From: JAKPAM01 sp047601745
Lineage (GTDB): Bacteria; Pseudomonadota; Gammaproteobacteria; Burkholderiales; Burkholderiaceae_E
Length of the DNA stretch: 64,000 nucleotides
Direction of reading: 5' to 3'
NCBI GenBank assembly: GCA_047601745.1
Contig: JASGIS010000001.1
Span: 2,976,001-3,040,000, forward strand
The notes beneath the pieces were generated by a model, which was not told the origin of the DNA, did no database searches, and saw only the letters and a program-made list of their open reading frames with translations. Numbering within the stretch: position 1 is the stretch's first letter; each line of letters begins with the position of its first letter. This document shows positions 24,258-37,098 of the stretch, one piece after another. The translations under genes were made by a program, and so were the position numbers.

Positions 24258-25172
24258 TCAGGCGCGAGGCCGCCCGGTGGTCGATCCGTCGCGGCGAGCC
24301 GACGGATCGGGCTCCTTGACGTCGGGATTCATCGATTCGGGGCCTGCAGCCTCGGTATCAGCGGCTTCGCCATCCGCGGCCTCGGCATCTGCGGCTTCGA
24401 CATTCAAGGCTTCGGCATTCACGGCCTCGACATTCACGGCCTCGACATTCACCGCTTCGACACTCACGGCTTCGACACTCACCGCTTCGAGATCCGCCAG
24501 CGTGTCGACGTCGGCCAATATGCCGGCGTCGTCGACGTCGACCAGCGTGACCGGATGCTGTCGGAGGAGACGCCCGGCCCCCTGGTCGCCGGCCAGCGTC
24601 CGCAGCGCTTCGAAATGCGCGCGCCCGAACAGCACCGGATGTCCGCGCGATCCGCGGTATCGCGGCGCGATGATCGATTCGTCGGACAGCCTCTGCTCGA
24701 GCAGCCGTCGATAAGTGTCCGGCCGCACGGCGGGCATGTCGGCCAGCGCGATCAGCACGCCGTCCGGGTCGAAGCGGGCGATCGCCTGCTCGACGCCCCA
24801 GGCCAGGCTGCGGCCCATTCCCGCCTCGGCGTCCGCGCAGATCGTCGGTTCGAGCCCGGCCTGTCGGAGCCGCGACGCCAGTTCGTCGAGTGCGGCGTCT
24901 CGCTGCCATTCGGGTCGGATGACGGCCAGTGCCCGCGGAATGGCGTCGCGCAAGCGCCGGGCCGCCCGCAGCGCGACCGGCTCGCCGGCGAATGCCGCCA
25001 GCAGCTTCGCGCCGAGTCGTGCCGGATCGAATCGTGCGCCGCGCCCGGCCGCGAGCAGGATGCCGACGACGTTGGCCGCGGGCGGCGAATCGGTGCGATC
25101 GTCGCGTTCGCCGGGCACGGCGCGCGTGCGCGCCGCGGGCGCGGAGACGTGGGGCGAGGCGGATTCGATCAT
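24258..25172 (-). CDS. MocA/MobA-like nucleotidyltransferase with repeat tail
   Basis: A 304-residue protein whose first 200 residues form an NTP-transferase fold: VVGILLAAGRGARFDP (nucleotide binding), LADMPAVRPDTY (metal Asp) and APRYRGSRGHPVLFGR. This matches MocA-type molybdenum cofactor cytidylyltransferases or the related MobA family; the cofactor it makes is not settled. A molybdopterin oxidoreductase lies at 41476. The C-terminal 50 or so residues are a VEAVN/VEAVS/AEAAD repeat encoded by 15-bp units, followed by a charged tail. The ATG at 25172 is the start nearest the conserved domain; a further ATG lies at 25244. It is divergent from the enoyl-CoA hydratase gene. Confidence 0.82.
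   Translation of the reverse strand: MIESASPHVSAPAARTRAVPGERDDRTDSPPAANVVGILLAAGRGARFDPARLGAKLLAAFAGEPVALRAARRLRDAIPRALAVIRPEWQRDAALDELASRLRQAGLEPTICADAEAGMGRSLAWGVEQAIARFDPDGVLIALADMPAVRPDTYRRLLEQRLSDESIIAPRYRGSRGHPVLFGRAHFEALRTLAGDQGAGRLLRQHPVTLVDVDDAGILADVDTLADLEAVSVEAVSVEAVNVEAVNVEAVNAEALNVEAADAEAADGEAADTEAAGPESMNPDVKEPDPSARRDGSTTGRPRA
24349..24498 (-). repeat. 15-bp tandem repeat, 10 copies, in the MocA-like gene
   Basis: Ten degenerate copies of GCTTCGACATTCACG (plus-strand reading). Each encodes five residues of the protein tail (VEAVN and variants). Copies in the middle are most alike and the outer ones more diverged. The unit length keeps the frame. Confidence 0.92.
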
Positions 25173-25283
25173 CGCGCGGCGATCGGGACGGGGTCGGGCG
25201 ACGCCCGGTATCGATATGATGCCGGGATGCGGGGGCGTCGTCATGCCCTGCCAGCCGGTCACCACGATAACCAGGAGCCATTG

Positions 25284-26060
25284 ATGAGCAACGAAACCAT
25301 CATCGTCGAAACCCGGGGCCGCGTCGGCCTGATCCGCCTGAACCGGCCCAAGCAACTCAATGCGCTGAACGATCAGTTGATGAACGAACTGGGCGCCGCA
25401 CTGCTGGCCTTCGATGCCGACGAAGGCATCGGCGCGATCGTGCTGACCGGCAGCGACAAGGCTTTCGCGGCCGGCGCCGACATCGGTGCGATGGCCAAGT
25501 GGTCGTACATGGACGTGTACAAGAGCGAATACATCACGCGTAACTGGGAGACGATCCGCCGGATCCGCAAGCCTGTGATCGCGGCGGTCGCCGGCTACGC
25601 GCTCGGCGGCGGATGCGAACTGGCGATGATGTGCGACATCGTGATCGCCGCCGACACCGCCAAGTTCGGCCAGCCCGAGATCAAGCTCGGCACGATTCCC
25701 GGTGCCGGCGGCACGCAGCGCCTTCCGCGCGCGGTGTCCAAGGCCAAGGCGATGGACATGTGCCTGACCGCGCGCATGATGGACGCGGCCGAAGCCGAGC
25801 GCGCGGGACTGGTCTCGCGCATCGTCCCGGCGGACAAGGTCGTCGACGAGGCGCTGGACGCGGCGGCGACGATTGCCGAGTTCTCGTTGCCGATCGTCAT
25901 GATGGCCAAGGAGTCGGTGAACCGCGCCTACGAGACGACGCTCAGCGAAGGCGTGCTGTTCGAGCGGCGCGTATTCCACTCGACGTTCGGTACCGAGGAC
26001 CAGAAAGAAGGCATGGCGGCGTTCGTCGACAAGCGCAAGCCGGCGTTCAAGCACCGCTGA
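25284..26060 (+). CDS. Enoyl-CoA hydratase
   Basis: A 258-residue crotonase-family enzyme that hydrates trans-2-enoyl-CoA in beta-oxidation. Oxyanion-hole segments are AFAAGADIGAMA and GYALGGGCELAMMCD. Both catalytic glutamates are present, in GGGCELAMM and in FGQPEIKLGTIPGAGG. The ATG at 25284 has AGGAG at the right distance; the frame is open to an earlier ATG at 25227, just after a TATGAT -10-like box (25215-25220) that is probably its promoter. It is not part of a fatty-acid operon here: the rRNA operon follows. Confidence 0.93.
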   Translation: MSNETIIVETRGRVGLIRLNRPKQLNALNDQLMNELGAALLAFDADEGIGAIVLTGSDKAFAAGADIGAMAKWSYMDVYKSEYITRNWETIRRIRKPVIAAVAGYALGGGCELAMMCDIVIAADTAKFGQPEIKLGTIPGAGGTQRLPRAVSKAKAMDMCLTARMMDAAEAERAGLVSRIVPADKVVDEALDAAATIAEFSLPIVMMAKESVNRAYETTLSEGVLFERRVFHSTFGTEDQKEGMAAFVDKRKPAFKHR

Positions 26061-26126
26061 CCGGCGCTGCCGCCATCGATTCGCTCGATCCGCCGGGCGC
26101 TCCGCCAGCTTGTTCGAGCTTTTCGC

Positions 26127-26156
26127 TTGCGGATCTAAAAATGGTTGTGCTATAGT
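26127..26156 (+). promoter_or_regulatory. rRNA operon promoter P1
   Basis: TTGCGG (26127-26132) and TATAGT (26151-26156) are 18 bases apart, with an A-rich spacer (CTAAAAATGG). A boxA-like TGCTCTTTAACA follows at 26166-26177. The 290 bases from here to P2 hold no gene that I can support. Confidence 0.65.
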
Positions 26157-26464
26157 CTTTGGCTCTGCTCTTTAACAGTCTTGCTTCACCGGCACGACGG
26201 CCTGCCCGAAAGGGTGCGGCTGGCGATTGCGCTCAGGCGCAGGCGTGTCGAGGTGGGGCGAGGGTCGGGTCGATGAGTTTCGGATCCGGCGGGCGCGCAA
26301 GAAGCGAGCACGCGGGGGTCGGAAGGGGCATCGGGATTTGCCTGGCGCGCGTACGGCGAAAGCGGTGCGAAGCGGGGTTCTTGTCGGGTCTGGCCGTAGA
26401 AGGCTGGAGACGGGAGGGATGTAGGCGGAATGTCGGTGTGCTGGACGAAGCGAAGCGAGTCGAC

Positions 26465-26493
26465 TTGACGAGCAGAAAAAGAAGCGACATAAT
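26465..26493 (+). promoter_or_regulatory. rRNA operon promoter P2
   Basis: TTGACG (26465-26470) and CATAAT (26488-26493) with exactly 17 bases between them. It lies about 90 bases before the second boxA and 355 bases before the mature 16S. Confidence 0.75.
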
Positions 26494-26581
26494 CTCGCTT
26501 CTGTGCTGATGACGAAACGCAGCGACGCAGCAAACGAAGCGAAGGCTTCGGCAGCAAGACGGCGCGGCGGTGATCAGCAGA

Positions 26582-26618
26582 TGCTCTTTAACAATTGAAC
26601 AACCGATAAGTGTGGGCG
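26582..26618 (+). promoter_or_regulatory. rrn leader: boxA and 16S processing stem (5' arm)
   Basis: TGCTCTTTAACAATT (26582-26596) matches the boxA antitermination site of rRNA operons. The next 20 bases (26599-26618) pair with 28405-28424 downstream of 16S, with one mismatch. This would form the RNase III processing stem around 16S. Confidence 0.85.
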
Positions 26619-26849
26619 TTTGGGGCGATGAGCCAACCGCTGCGACACGATAGCAGATCAGGCGCGAGCCTGGTGGGCAAAGTGTCGTAGTGGCTCAAGA
26701 AAAACCAAATGCTCACACGGATAGTTCTAGGTATCGGAGTCTGGTCGGTCGCAAGGCTGGTCGGATGAGGATGCCACGAACGTCGATTCCGTATTGAGCA
26801 GGTCTTCGGGGAAGCTCGAAGGCCATGTCGAAAGACAAACCAAAAGATC

Positions 26850-28380
<1,531 letters not shown>

Positions 28381-28502
28381 CAAGAGAGGGTTCTGAGTTT
28401 CAAACGTCCACACTTATCGGTTGTTCGTCAGATCATTGTCTGAAGGGGTGGTTAGAAGCCCCGAGCAAGCGAATCGACGAAGCGGTCCCGGGCAGGAACA
28501 CG

Positions 28503-28579
28503 GGGTCTGTAGCTCAGTCGGTTAGAGCACCGTCTTGATAAGGCGGGGGTCGATGGTTCGAATCCATCCAGACCCACCA
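28503..28579 (+). tRNA. tRNA-Ile (GAT)
   Basis: A 77-nt tRNA in the 16S-23S spacer. The acceptor stem GGGTCTG pairs with CAGACCC, the anticodon loop is TTGATAA (GAT at 28537-28539), and CCA is encoded. Confidence 0.96.
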
Positions 28580-28589
28580 AGAGTATGAC

Positions 28590-28665
28590 GGGGGTGTAGC
28601 TCAGCTGGGAGAGCACCTGCTTTGCAAGCAGGGGGTCATCGGTTCGATCCCGTTCACCTCCACCA
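28590..28665 (+). tRNA. tRNA-Ala (TGC)
   Basis: A 76-nt tRNA, 10 bases after tRNA-Ile. The acceptor GGGGGTG pairs with CACCTCC, the anticodon loop is TTTGCAA (TGC at 28623-28625), and CCA is encoded. The Ile-Ala pair is standard for this spacer. Confidence 0.96.
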
Positions 28666-28814
28666 GGATTTTTACACGGCGAAGGAAAGCGGTAACAGTC
28701 CTTCGTGGTGGGTTGGTGGTGCAGGGGCGTCGAGGTTCGGTTGTTCAGATGGTGATTCGAGGTGAGGCGCAAGCGATTGGGAGACCGACGGCTTGCGCGT
28801 CACCTTGGTGACGT

Positions 28815-29000
28815 TGTTCTTTAACAATTCGCAAGATGAGTAACGTATTTAAGTCTTTTTAGATTTGGATACGGGTTGTGATTGCATACACAACAAATCC
28901 AGTTCTCGAATAGAGAAGAAAACTGAGATTACGGCAATTAACGTTGACTTGGCTCTTTCGATTGATGGTGTGTCAGCGCTGTCAGTCGGCAAAGTTATAG

Positions 29001-29007
<7 letters not shown>
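28815..29007 (+). promoter_or_regulatory. Spacer boxA and 23S processing stem (5' arm)
   Basis: TGTTCTTTAACAATT (28815-28829) is a second boxA before 23S. Bases 28989-29007 are a perfect complement of 31872-31890, forming the stem that brackets 23S. Confidence 0.85.
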
Positions 29008-31880
<2,873 letters not shown>

Positions 31881-32053
31881 ATAACTTTGCTCGATCGGCC
31901 ATCCTGAGTGGCTCGATCAAGACGAAAGTCAGCTTTGATTGTCTGATTGATCGTGTCGACCGAAGCGTCGGCACCCGTTGTACCGCAGTCTCAACCGACT
32001 CATCTTGCCGAATTGGCTTGGCCGCAGCCGTATCGCGACCAGGCAACAAGTTA

Positions 32054-32169
32054 TGCCTGACGACCATAGCGCAGTGGAACCACCCCTTCCCATCCCGAAC
32101 AGGACCGTGAAACGCTGCCGCGCCGATGATAGTGCGCATTCGCGTGTGAAAGTAGGTCATCGTCAGGCA
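32054..32169 (+). rRNA. rrf: 5S ribosomal RNA
   Basis: A 116-nt RNA beginning TGCCTGACGACC and ending GTCAGGCA, whose ends pair. Conserved internal parts are CCATCCCGAACAGG and AGTAGGTCATCGTC. The spacer from 23S (31881-32053) holds no tRNA. Confidence 0.95.
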
Positions 32170-32176
32170 ATCCCCT

Positions 32177-32209
32177 AAAAAAAGGCCACCCCTCAAGGGT
32201 GGCCTTTTT
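32177..32209 (+). terminator. Terminator of the rRNA operon
   Basis: GGCCACCC-CTCAA-GGGTGGCC flanked by AAAAAAA on the left and TTTTT on the right. It is the only terminator-like hairpin after 5S. Confidence 0.9.
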
Positions 32210-32271
32210 GCTTTCCGCTCACCGAATCTGCGAGCATCGCCAGATCTTTTTTACGTGGTGTCGAAACTCCG

Positions 32272-34776
32272 ATGTGGAGCGCCAAGAAGATCTGGTTCCA
32301 ATTGCATTGGTTTATCGGGATCACGGCTGGAACCGTGCTGGTGGTGATCGGCCTGACCGGTGCACTGTTCTCGTTCCACGAAGAGATCCTCGATCTGCTG
32401 AACCCCGGTATCGCCAGTACGGCGTTCGCCGGATCACCGGACCGGCCCGGGCAGTCCGCGGCGTCTTCGCCAGTCCTGACGCCGGCGGAACTGCTGGCGG
32501 CCCTGCAGGCCGCCGGCGAAATGCGGCGCGTCGAGCGGATGACGCTGCATGCCGAGGCCGGGCGCAATCCCCAGGTGACGTTCGCGCCGGCCGCGGGCGA
32601 GCGGCGGGGCCAGACGGTGTTCCTGAACGCCCATACCGGCCAGCAGTTGCCGCCGCAGAAGGGAACGGCGTTCTTCGACTGGATCGAGCGCCTGCATCGC
32701 TGGCTGCTGCTGCCCGTCGACATCGGCCGACCGGTCGCCGGATCGCTCGCCGCGTTGCTGCTGTTCCTGTCGTTCTCGGGCCTGTATCTGCGCTGGCCGA
32801 GCAAGCCCTGGTCGCCGCGCGCCTGGCTGCTCTTCAATACGCGACGCAAGGGGCGCCCGTTCCTCTGGGGCCTGCACTCGGTCGCCGGGACCTGGGTGCT
32901 GCTCGTGTACCTGGTGCTCGCCGGCACCGGCGTGTATTGGGGGTTCGTCTCGGTCCGCAGCGTCGTCGACCAGTGGGCCGGCGCGCCGCCACGCAACGTG
33001 GCGCGCGCGCCCGGTCCCGCGCCGGCCGCGAGCCGGCCGGTGACGATCGCACCGGCCAGCGTGGCGCCGCCCTGGCAGGGCTTCGAGCGCGCCGCCGGTG
33101 CCTGGCAACTCGTCCAGTTGCAACTGCCGAGAGCGGAAGGGCAGAACTACCAGTTCAGCTGGTACGGCCCGGACGCTCCGCACGAGCGCGCGCGCAATCA
33201 GTTGTCGGTGCGGCCCGACGGAGGCGTGCAGCGCGACGAGCGCTTCGCCGATCTTCCTGCCGGCCGTCGCGCGCTGGCGGCGATTTACCCGCTGCACATG
33301 GGCAGCTACTTCGGGCTGGCCGGGCGCATCATCGTGACGATCGCATCGCTGGCGATGATGCTGTTCGCGATCACCGGCTGGATGCTGTACCTGGACCGCC
33401 GCCGCAAGGCGCGAGCGGTAGCGCTCGAAGGCGCGGCGTTGTCCGTGCCTGCGGCTGTCGGATCCGTCGCCGCGCCCGGCAGCGAGCCGGAGAAGGGCGC
33501 GATCGCCGTGATCCACGCGAGCCAGTCCGGTCACGCGCAGCGGCTCGCCCTGCGCACGACGAGCCTGCTGCGGCGCGCCGGGCACGCGGTCGACGTGCTG
33601 GCGGTCGCACGTCTGGATCTGCAGGCGCTGGCCCGGTACTCGCACGCGTTGTGGGTCGCCAGCACCTTCGGCGACGGCGATCCTCCCGATTCGGCGCGCG
33701 GTTTCTTTCATGTGCTGCAGCGTCAGGCCGGAACGGCGCTCGCGCATCAGCACTACGGCGTACTGGCGCTCGGCGATCGCCAGTATCCGGCCTTCTGCGG
33801 TTTCGGTCTGGGGCTGCACGAACGATTGCAGCAGGCAGGGGCGCGGCCCTTGTTTCTTCCGGTCACGATGGAGGAAGGACACAGCCAGGCATGGCAGGCC
33901 TGGCTGTCGGCGCTGGATCGGCACTGGCCGGTATCGGATGACGCGGCCGACGACGCGGCGGATGCCGCGAATGCGCAGCCCGCGAGTCCGGCGGCCGCCG
34001 AAGGCGGGCCCGATGATTTCGCTTCGTGGCGGCTCGTGCGGCGCACGCACTGCAATCCCGGCAGCCCGGGCAATCCGCTCCATTGCCTGGAACTCGTCCC
34101 CGTGTCCGGCCGCCTCGAGTCCTGGGAAGCGGGAGCCCTGGTCGAGGTGCTGCCGCCGGCCGGGGCGCCCGGGCCGATCGTGCCGCGCAGCTATTCGGTC
34201 GCCTCGTTGCCGGCTGACGGCCATATCCAGCTATGGGTGCGCCTGTCGGTCCGCGACGGCAAGCCCGGTCTCGTTTCCGGCTGGCTCACGCAGTCGGCCC
34301 CCGGAGACCTGGTGCGCGTGCGGCTGGTCGCCAATCCGGGTTTCGCGCCGGACACCGGACACCCGGGAGACGCGATCTTCATCGGCAACGGCTCCGGCTA
34401 TGCGGGGCTGCGCGCGCAACTGCTGGCGCGGATGCGCGACGGCCGGCACGACAACTGGTTCATCTTCGGTGAACGTTCGCGCTCGGCCGATGGCTGGGCC
34501 GAAGCCGAAATCGCGGCCTGGCTGGCCGAGGGCAAGCTGCGGCGCGCCGATTTCGCGTACTCGCGCGACCCCGGCGCGGCGCGCTACGTCACGCACATCG
34601 TGCTGCAGCAGCGGGACGCGCTTCGCGAATGGCTGTCGCGCGGAGCCGTCGTCTATGTCTGCGGCAGCTACCAGGGGATGGCGACCGACGTCGAGCGTGC
34701 GCTCGTCGACGTGCTCGGCGACGAGGGCTTCGCCGAGTTCGCCGCCTCGGGGCGCTATCGGCGGGACGTGTACTGA
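32272..34776 (+). CDS. PepSY membrane domain fused to flavodoxin and FAD/NAD(P)H reductase
   Basis: An 834-residue membrane flavoprotein of the type annotated as a sulfite reductase flavoprotein-like PepSY protein. The N-terminal half has four membrane helices (about 13-35, 150-170, 202-226, 350-373) with PepSY-type periplasmic loops; the first helix segment is HWFIGITAGTVLVVIGLTGALFSF. From about residue 408 a flavodoxin domain follows (VIHASQSGHAQRLA, then WVASTFGDGDPPDSARGFF). The ferredoxin-reductase part has PRSYSVAS for FAD and FIGNGSGYAGLRAQL for NAD(P), and ends in an aromatic residue (RYRRDVY). The likely role is electron transfer from cytosolic NAD(P)H to an acceptor at or outside the membrane, perhaps ferric siderophores; no receptor gene adjoins. 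Its upstream region starts right after the rRNA terminator. Confidence 0.88.
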   Translation: MWSAKKIWFQLHWFIGITAGTVLVVIGLTGALFSFHEEILDLLNPGIASTAFAGSPDRPGQSAASSPVLTPAELLAALQAAGEMRRVERMTLHAEAGRNPQVTFAPAAGERRGQTVFLNAHTGQQLPPQKGTAFFDWIERLHRWLLLPVDIGRPVAGSLAALLLFLSFSGLYLRWPSKPWSPRAWLLFNTRRKGRPFLWGLHSVAGTWVLLVYLVLAGTGVYWGFVSVRSVVDQWAGAPPRNVARAPGPAPAASRPVTIAPASVAPPWQGFERAAGAWQLVQLQLPRAEGQNYQFSWYGPDAPHERARNQLSVRPDGGVQRDERFADLPAGRRALAAIYPLHMGSYFGLAGRIIVTIASLAMMLFAITGWMLYLDRRRKARAVALEGAALSVPAAVGSVAAPGSEPEKGAIAVIHASQSGHAQRLALRTTSLLRRAGHAVDVLAVARLDLQALARYSHALWVASTFGDGDPPDSARGFFHVLQRQAGTALAHQHYGVLALGDRQYPAFCGFGLGLHERLQQAGARPLFLPVTMEEGHSQAWQAWLSALDRHWPVSDDAADDAADAANAQPASPAAAEGGPDDFASWRLVRRTHCNPGSPGNPLHCLELVPVSGRLESWEAGALVEVLPPAGAPGPIVPRSYSVASLPADGHIQLWVRLSVRDGKPGLVSGWLTQSAPGDLVRVRLVANPGFAPDTGHPGDAIFIGNGSGYAGLRAQLLARMRDGRHDNWFIFGERSRSADGWAEAEIAAWLAEGKLRRADFAYSRDPGAARYVTHIVLQQRDALREWLSRGAVVYVCGSYQGMATDVERALVDVLGDEGFAEFAASGRYRRDVY

Positions 34777-34829
34777 AATCCGTCGACTCGGGGGAGAATG
34801 CCGGTTTGCCAACCGAGGAGACTCCGGAC

Positions 34830-35936
34830 ATGACGATCACCTGCAAGGCGGTGGTGACCCGCGAATTGAATCAACCGGTCGTGGTCGAGACCATCACCGT
34901 CCAGCCGCCGCAGCGCGGCGAGATCACCGTGAAGATGACGGCCTGCGGCGTCTGCCACAGCGACCTGTCGGTGACCAACGGGACGATCGGATTGACGCTG
35001 CCGATGGTTCTCGGCCATGAGGCGGCAGGGGTCGTCACGGCGGTCGGCGACGGCGTGGCCGGACTCGCGGTCGGCGATCATGTGGTGTCGTCGTTCAGCT
35101 ACATGTGCGGCGCGTGCCGCTTCTGCTCGGTCGGCAGGCCGGTGCTGTGCGTGGACCGCGACCGGGCGTCGGCCGCGCTGCCCGACGGCAGCGTGCGCAC
35201 CTTCGATGCGGCCGGCAAGCCGTTGAACATGATGTCGGGTTGCGGCGTGATGGCCGAGTACGCGACGGTGTCCGAGCGCAGCGTCGTCAAGATCGACGCC
35301 GGCATTCCGCTCGACCGCGCGGCGCTGGTCGGCTGCGCGGTCACGACCGGCGTCGGCGCGGCGATCAATACGGCGCGCGTGCGCGCCGGGTCCAGTGTCG
35401 TCGTGTTCGGCGTCGGCGGCGTGGGTCTGAACGTCATCCAGGGCGCGTCGATCGCCGGTGCCGCGCAGATCGTCGCCGTCGATCGCAATGCGGCCAAGCT
35501 CGAGACGGCCCGCCGCTTCGGCGCGACCGACGTGCTGGCGATCGAACCGGGCGAGGATCCGACGAAGGCGCTGAAGAAGATGACCGGCGGAGGCGCCGAC
35601 TACGCGTTCGAATGCGTCGGCAGCGGCCCGGTGTCGGAGCTCGCGTACAAGGCGCTGATTCGCGGCGGCATGGCGGTCATCGTCGGCGTCGCCCGGCCCG
35701 GCGACAACACGTCGGTGCGGACGATGACGCTGCCGTTCGAGGAGAAGCAACTGGTCGGCTCGTACTTCGGCTCGAGCGTGCCGAAAGTCGACTTTCCTAA
35801 GCTGCTGAGCCTGTACCAGGGCGGCAAGCTCAAGCTCGACGAGCTGATCACGCGTCGCTATTCGATCGACGAGGCGCCGCAGGCCTTCGCCGACCTGGAG
35901 AGCGGCGTCAACGCGCGCGGCGTCATCGTCTTCTGA
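34830..35936 (+). CDS. Zinc-dependent class III-like alcohol dehydrogenase
   Basis: A 368-residue MDR-family dehydrogenase. Catalytic zinc ligands are C42 (ACGVCHSD), H63-E64 (LGHEAAG) and the Cys in ALVGCAVTTG. The structural zinc cysteines are C93, C96, C99 and C107. The NAD site is VVFGVGGVGLN. The general form fits aryl-alcohol or S-hydroxymethyl-type dehydrogenases; the substrate is open. The ATG at 34830 has GAGGAG upstream. It lies 53 bases after the PepSY gene and could be co-transcribed. A tandem repeat array and a strong terminator follow. Confidence 0.92.
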   Translation: MTITCKAVVTRELNQPVVVETITVQPPQRGEITVKMTACGVCHSDLSVTNGTIGLTLPMVLGHEAAGVVTAVGDGVAGLAVGDHVVSSFSYMCGACRFCSVGRPVLCVDRDRASAALPDGSVRTFDAAGKPLNMMSGCGVMAEYATVSERSVVKIDAGIPLDRAALVGCAVTTGVGAAINTARVRAGSSVVVFGVGGVGLNVIQGASIAGAAQIVAVDRNAAKLETARRFGATDVLAIEPGEDPTKALKKMTGGGADYAFECVGSGPVSELAYKALIRGGMAVIVGVARPGDNTSVRTMTLPFEEKQLVGSYFGSSVPKVDFPKLLSLYQGGKLKLDELITRRYSIDEAPQAFADLESGVNARGVIVF

Positions 35937-35943
35937 CGCGGCG

Positions 35944-36074
35944 ATCGTCCAGGCGGTAATCGTCCAGGCGGTAATCGTCCAGGCGGTAATCGTCCAGGCG
36001 GTAATCGTCCAGGCGGTAATCGTCCAGGCGGTAATCGTCCAGGCGGTAATCGTCCAGGCGGTAATCGTCCGGGG
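35944..36074 (+). repeat. 15-bp tandem repeat, 8 copies plus a partial
   Basis: Eight identical copies of ATCGTCCAGGCGGTA (35944-36063), then a ninth that degenerates to ATCGTCCGGGG. It lies between the alcohol dehydrogenase stop and a bidirectional terminator. Unlike the other arrays it is non-coding, and its copies are perfect, so it is probably young or actively homogenised. Confidence 0.97.
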
Positions 36075-36077
36075 CGC

Positions 36078-36106
36078 AAAAAAGCCGGCATCGCGCCGGC
36101 TTTTTT
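36078..36106. terminator. Bidirectional terminator
   Basis: AAAAAAGCCGGC-ATCGC-GCCGGCTTTTTT. It serves the alcohol dehydrogenase gene (plus) and the SDR gene (minus), which converge here. Confidence 0.92.
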
Positions 36107-36132
36107 GTGTGACTGCCGTCGATCGGCCCGGA

Positions 36133-37047
36133 TCAGATCGGATCCCAGGAGAAGATGTCCTGCGAGCGATCGAGCGGGAAGAAGCTGCCCTTGAGCGCGG
36201 GCATGCCCTGCTCGGCGATCGTCTGCGGCGTCCAGCCTTCGCCGCGATGGACCGAGCGGATCGGCCGGTTCTGGCTGAACAGGAAGATTTCGTTGGCGCG
36301 CACGCCGAAGATCTGGCCGGTGACGTCGGCCGCCTGGTCGCTGGCCAGGTAGACGGCCAGCGGCGCGATCTTGGCCGTTTCCATGCGCTTCATCTTCTCG
36401 ACGCGGGCGGCCTGGTCCGGCGTCTCGGTCGGAATCGAGCCGATCATCCGGCTCCACGCGAACGGCGCGATGCAGTTCGAGCGGACCTTGAACTTGGCCA
36501 TGTCGAGCGCGATCGATTTCGACAGGCCGGCGATGCCGAGCTTGGCCGCCGCGTAGTTGGCCTGCCCGAAGTTGCCGATCAGGCCCGACGTCGACGTCAT
36601 GTTGATGTAGCTGCCGGACTCCTGGCTCTTGAAGTACGGCGCGGCGGCGCGGGCCATGTAGAACGAGCCGTTCAGGTGGACGTCGATGACGGCCTTCCAC
36701 TCCTCGATGCTCATGTTGAAGAAGAAGCGGTCGCGCAGGATGCCGGCGTTGTTGATGACGACGTCGATCTGGCCGAAGTGGTCGATCGCCGTCTTGACGA
36801 TACGGTTGGCCGAATCCCAGTCCGCGACGCTGTCGGTGTTGGCGACGGCGATGCCGCCGGCCGCCTTGATCTCGCCGACGACCTTCTGCGCGGGGCCGTC
36901 ATCGTGACCTTCGCCCTTGACGCTCGCGCCGATGTCGTTGACGACGACTTTGGCGCCCTCGGCGGCCAGCGCCAGCGCGAAATCACGGCCGATGCCGCCT
37001 CCCGAGCCGGTGACGATCGCTACCTTGCCAGCCAACATTCCACTCAT
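36133..37047 (-). CDS. SDR-family dehydrogenase, (3R)-hydroxyacyl-CoA dehydrogenase-like
   Basis: A 304-residue short-chain dehydrogenase. The NAD site is VTGSGGGIG (residues 12-20), followed by VVVNDIGAS. NNAG lies at 99-102, the catalytic Ser in MTSTSG at about 152-154, and Y165-xxx-K169 in NYAAAKLG. The extra C-terminal segment (FLFSQNRPIRSVHRGEGWTP) and the ND after beta-2 are typical of the MFE-2-like hydroxyacyl-CoA dehydrogenase group. It is the last gene of a minus-strand run dadA, dioxygenase, SDR, 51 bases after the dioxygenase stop. AGGAGTAATT precedes the ATG on the minus strand. Confidence 0.9.
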   Translation of the reverse strand: MSGMLAGKVAIVTGSGGGIGRDFALALAAEGAKVVVNDIGASVKGEGHDDGPAQKVVGEIKAAGGIAVANTDSVADWDSANRIVKTAIDHFGQIDVVINNAGILRDRFFFNMSIEEWKAVIDVHLNGSFYMARAAAPYFKSQESGSYINMTSTSGLIGNFGQANYAAAKLGIAGLSKSIALDMAKFKVRSNCIAPFAWSRMIGSIPTETPDQAARVEKMKRMETAKIAPLAVYLASDQAADVTGQIFGVRANEIFLFSQNRPIRSVHRGEGWTPQTIAEQGMPALKGSFFPLDRSQDIFSWDPI

Positions 37048-37098
37048 TTCAATTACTCCTGGACAGACGAAGAAAAACGGGACGGTGGCCGCGCGCCG

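Noticed and set aside
24012..25283. A plus-strand extension of the enoyl-CoA hydratase with GFDIHG-like repeats
   Set aside because: It is the antisense of the MocA-like repeat tail; the true start with AGGAG is at 25284.
26159..26509. Open frames in the rRNA promoter region
   Set aside because: They run across boxA and both promoters and have Arg/Gly-rich random composition.
35944..36074. Possible CRISPR array
   Set aside because: Units are directly adjacent without spacers and only 15 bp long; no cas genes are present.
35858..36700. A minus-strand frame with a GRLPP pentapeptide repeat that looks like a structural protein
   Set aside because: The repeat is the non-coding 15-bp array read in one frame; the frame lies over the terminator and the out-of-frame SDR gene.
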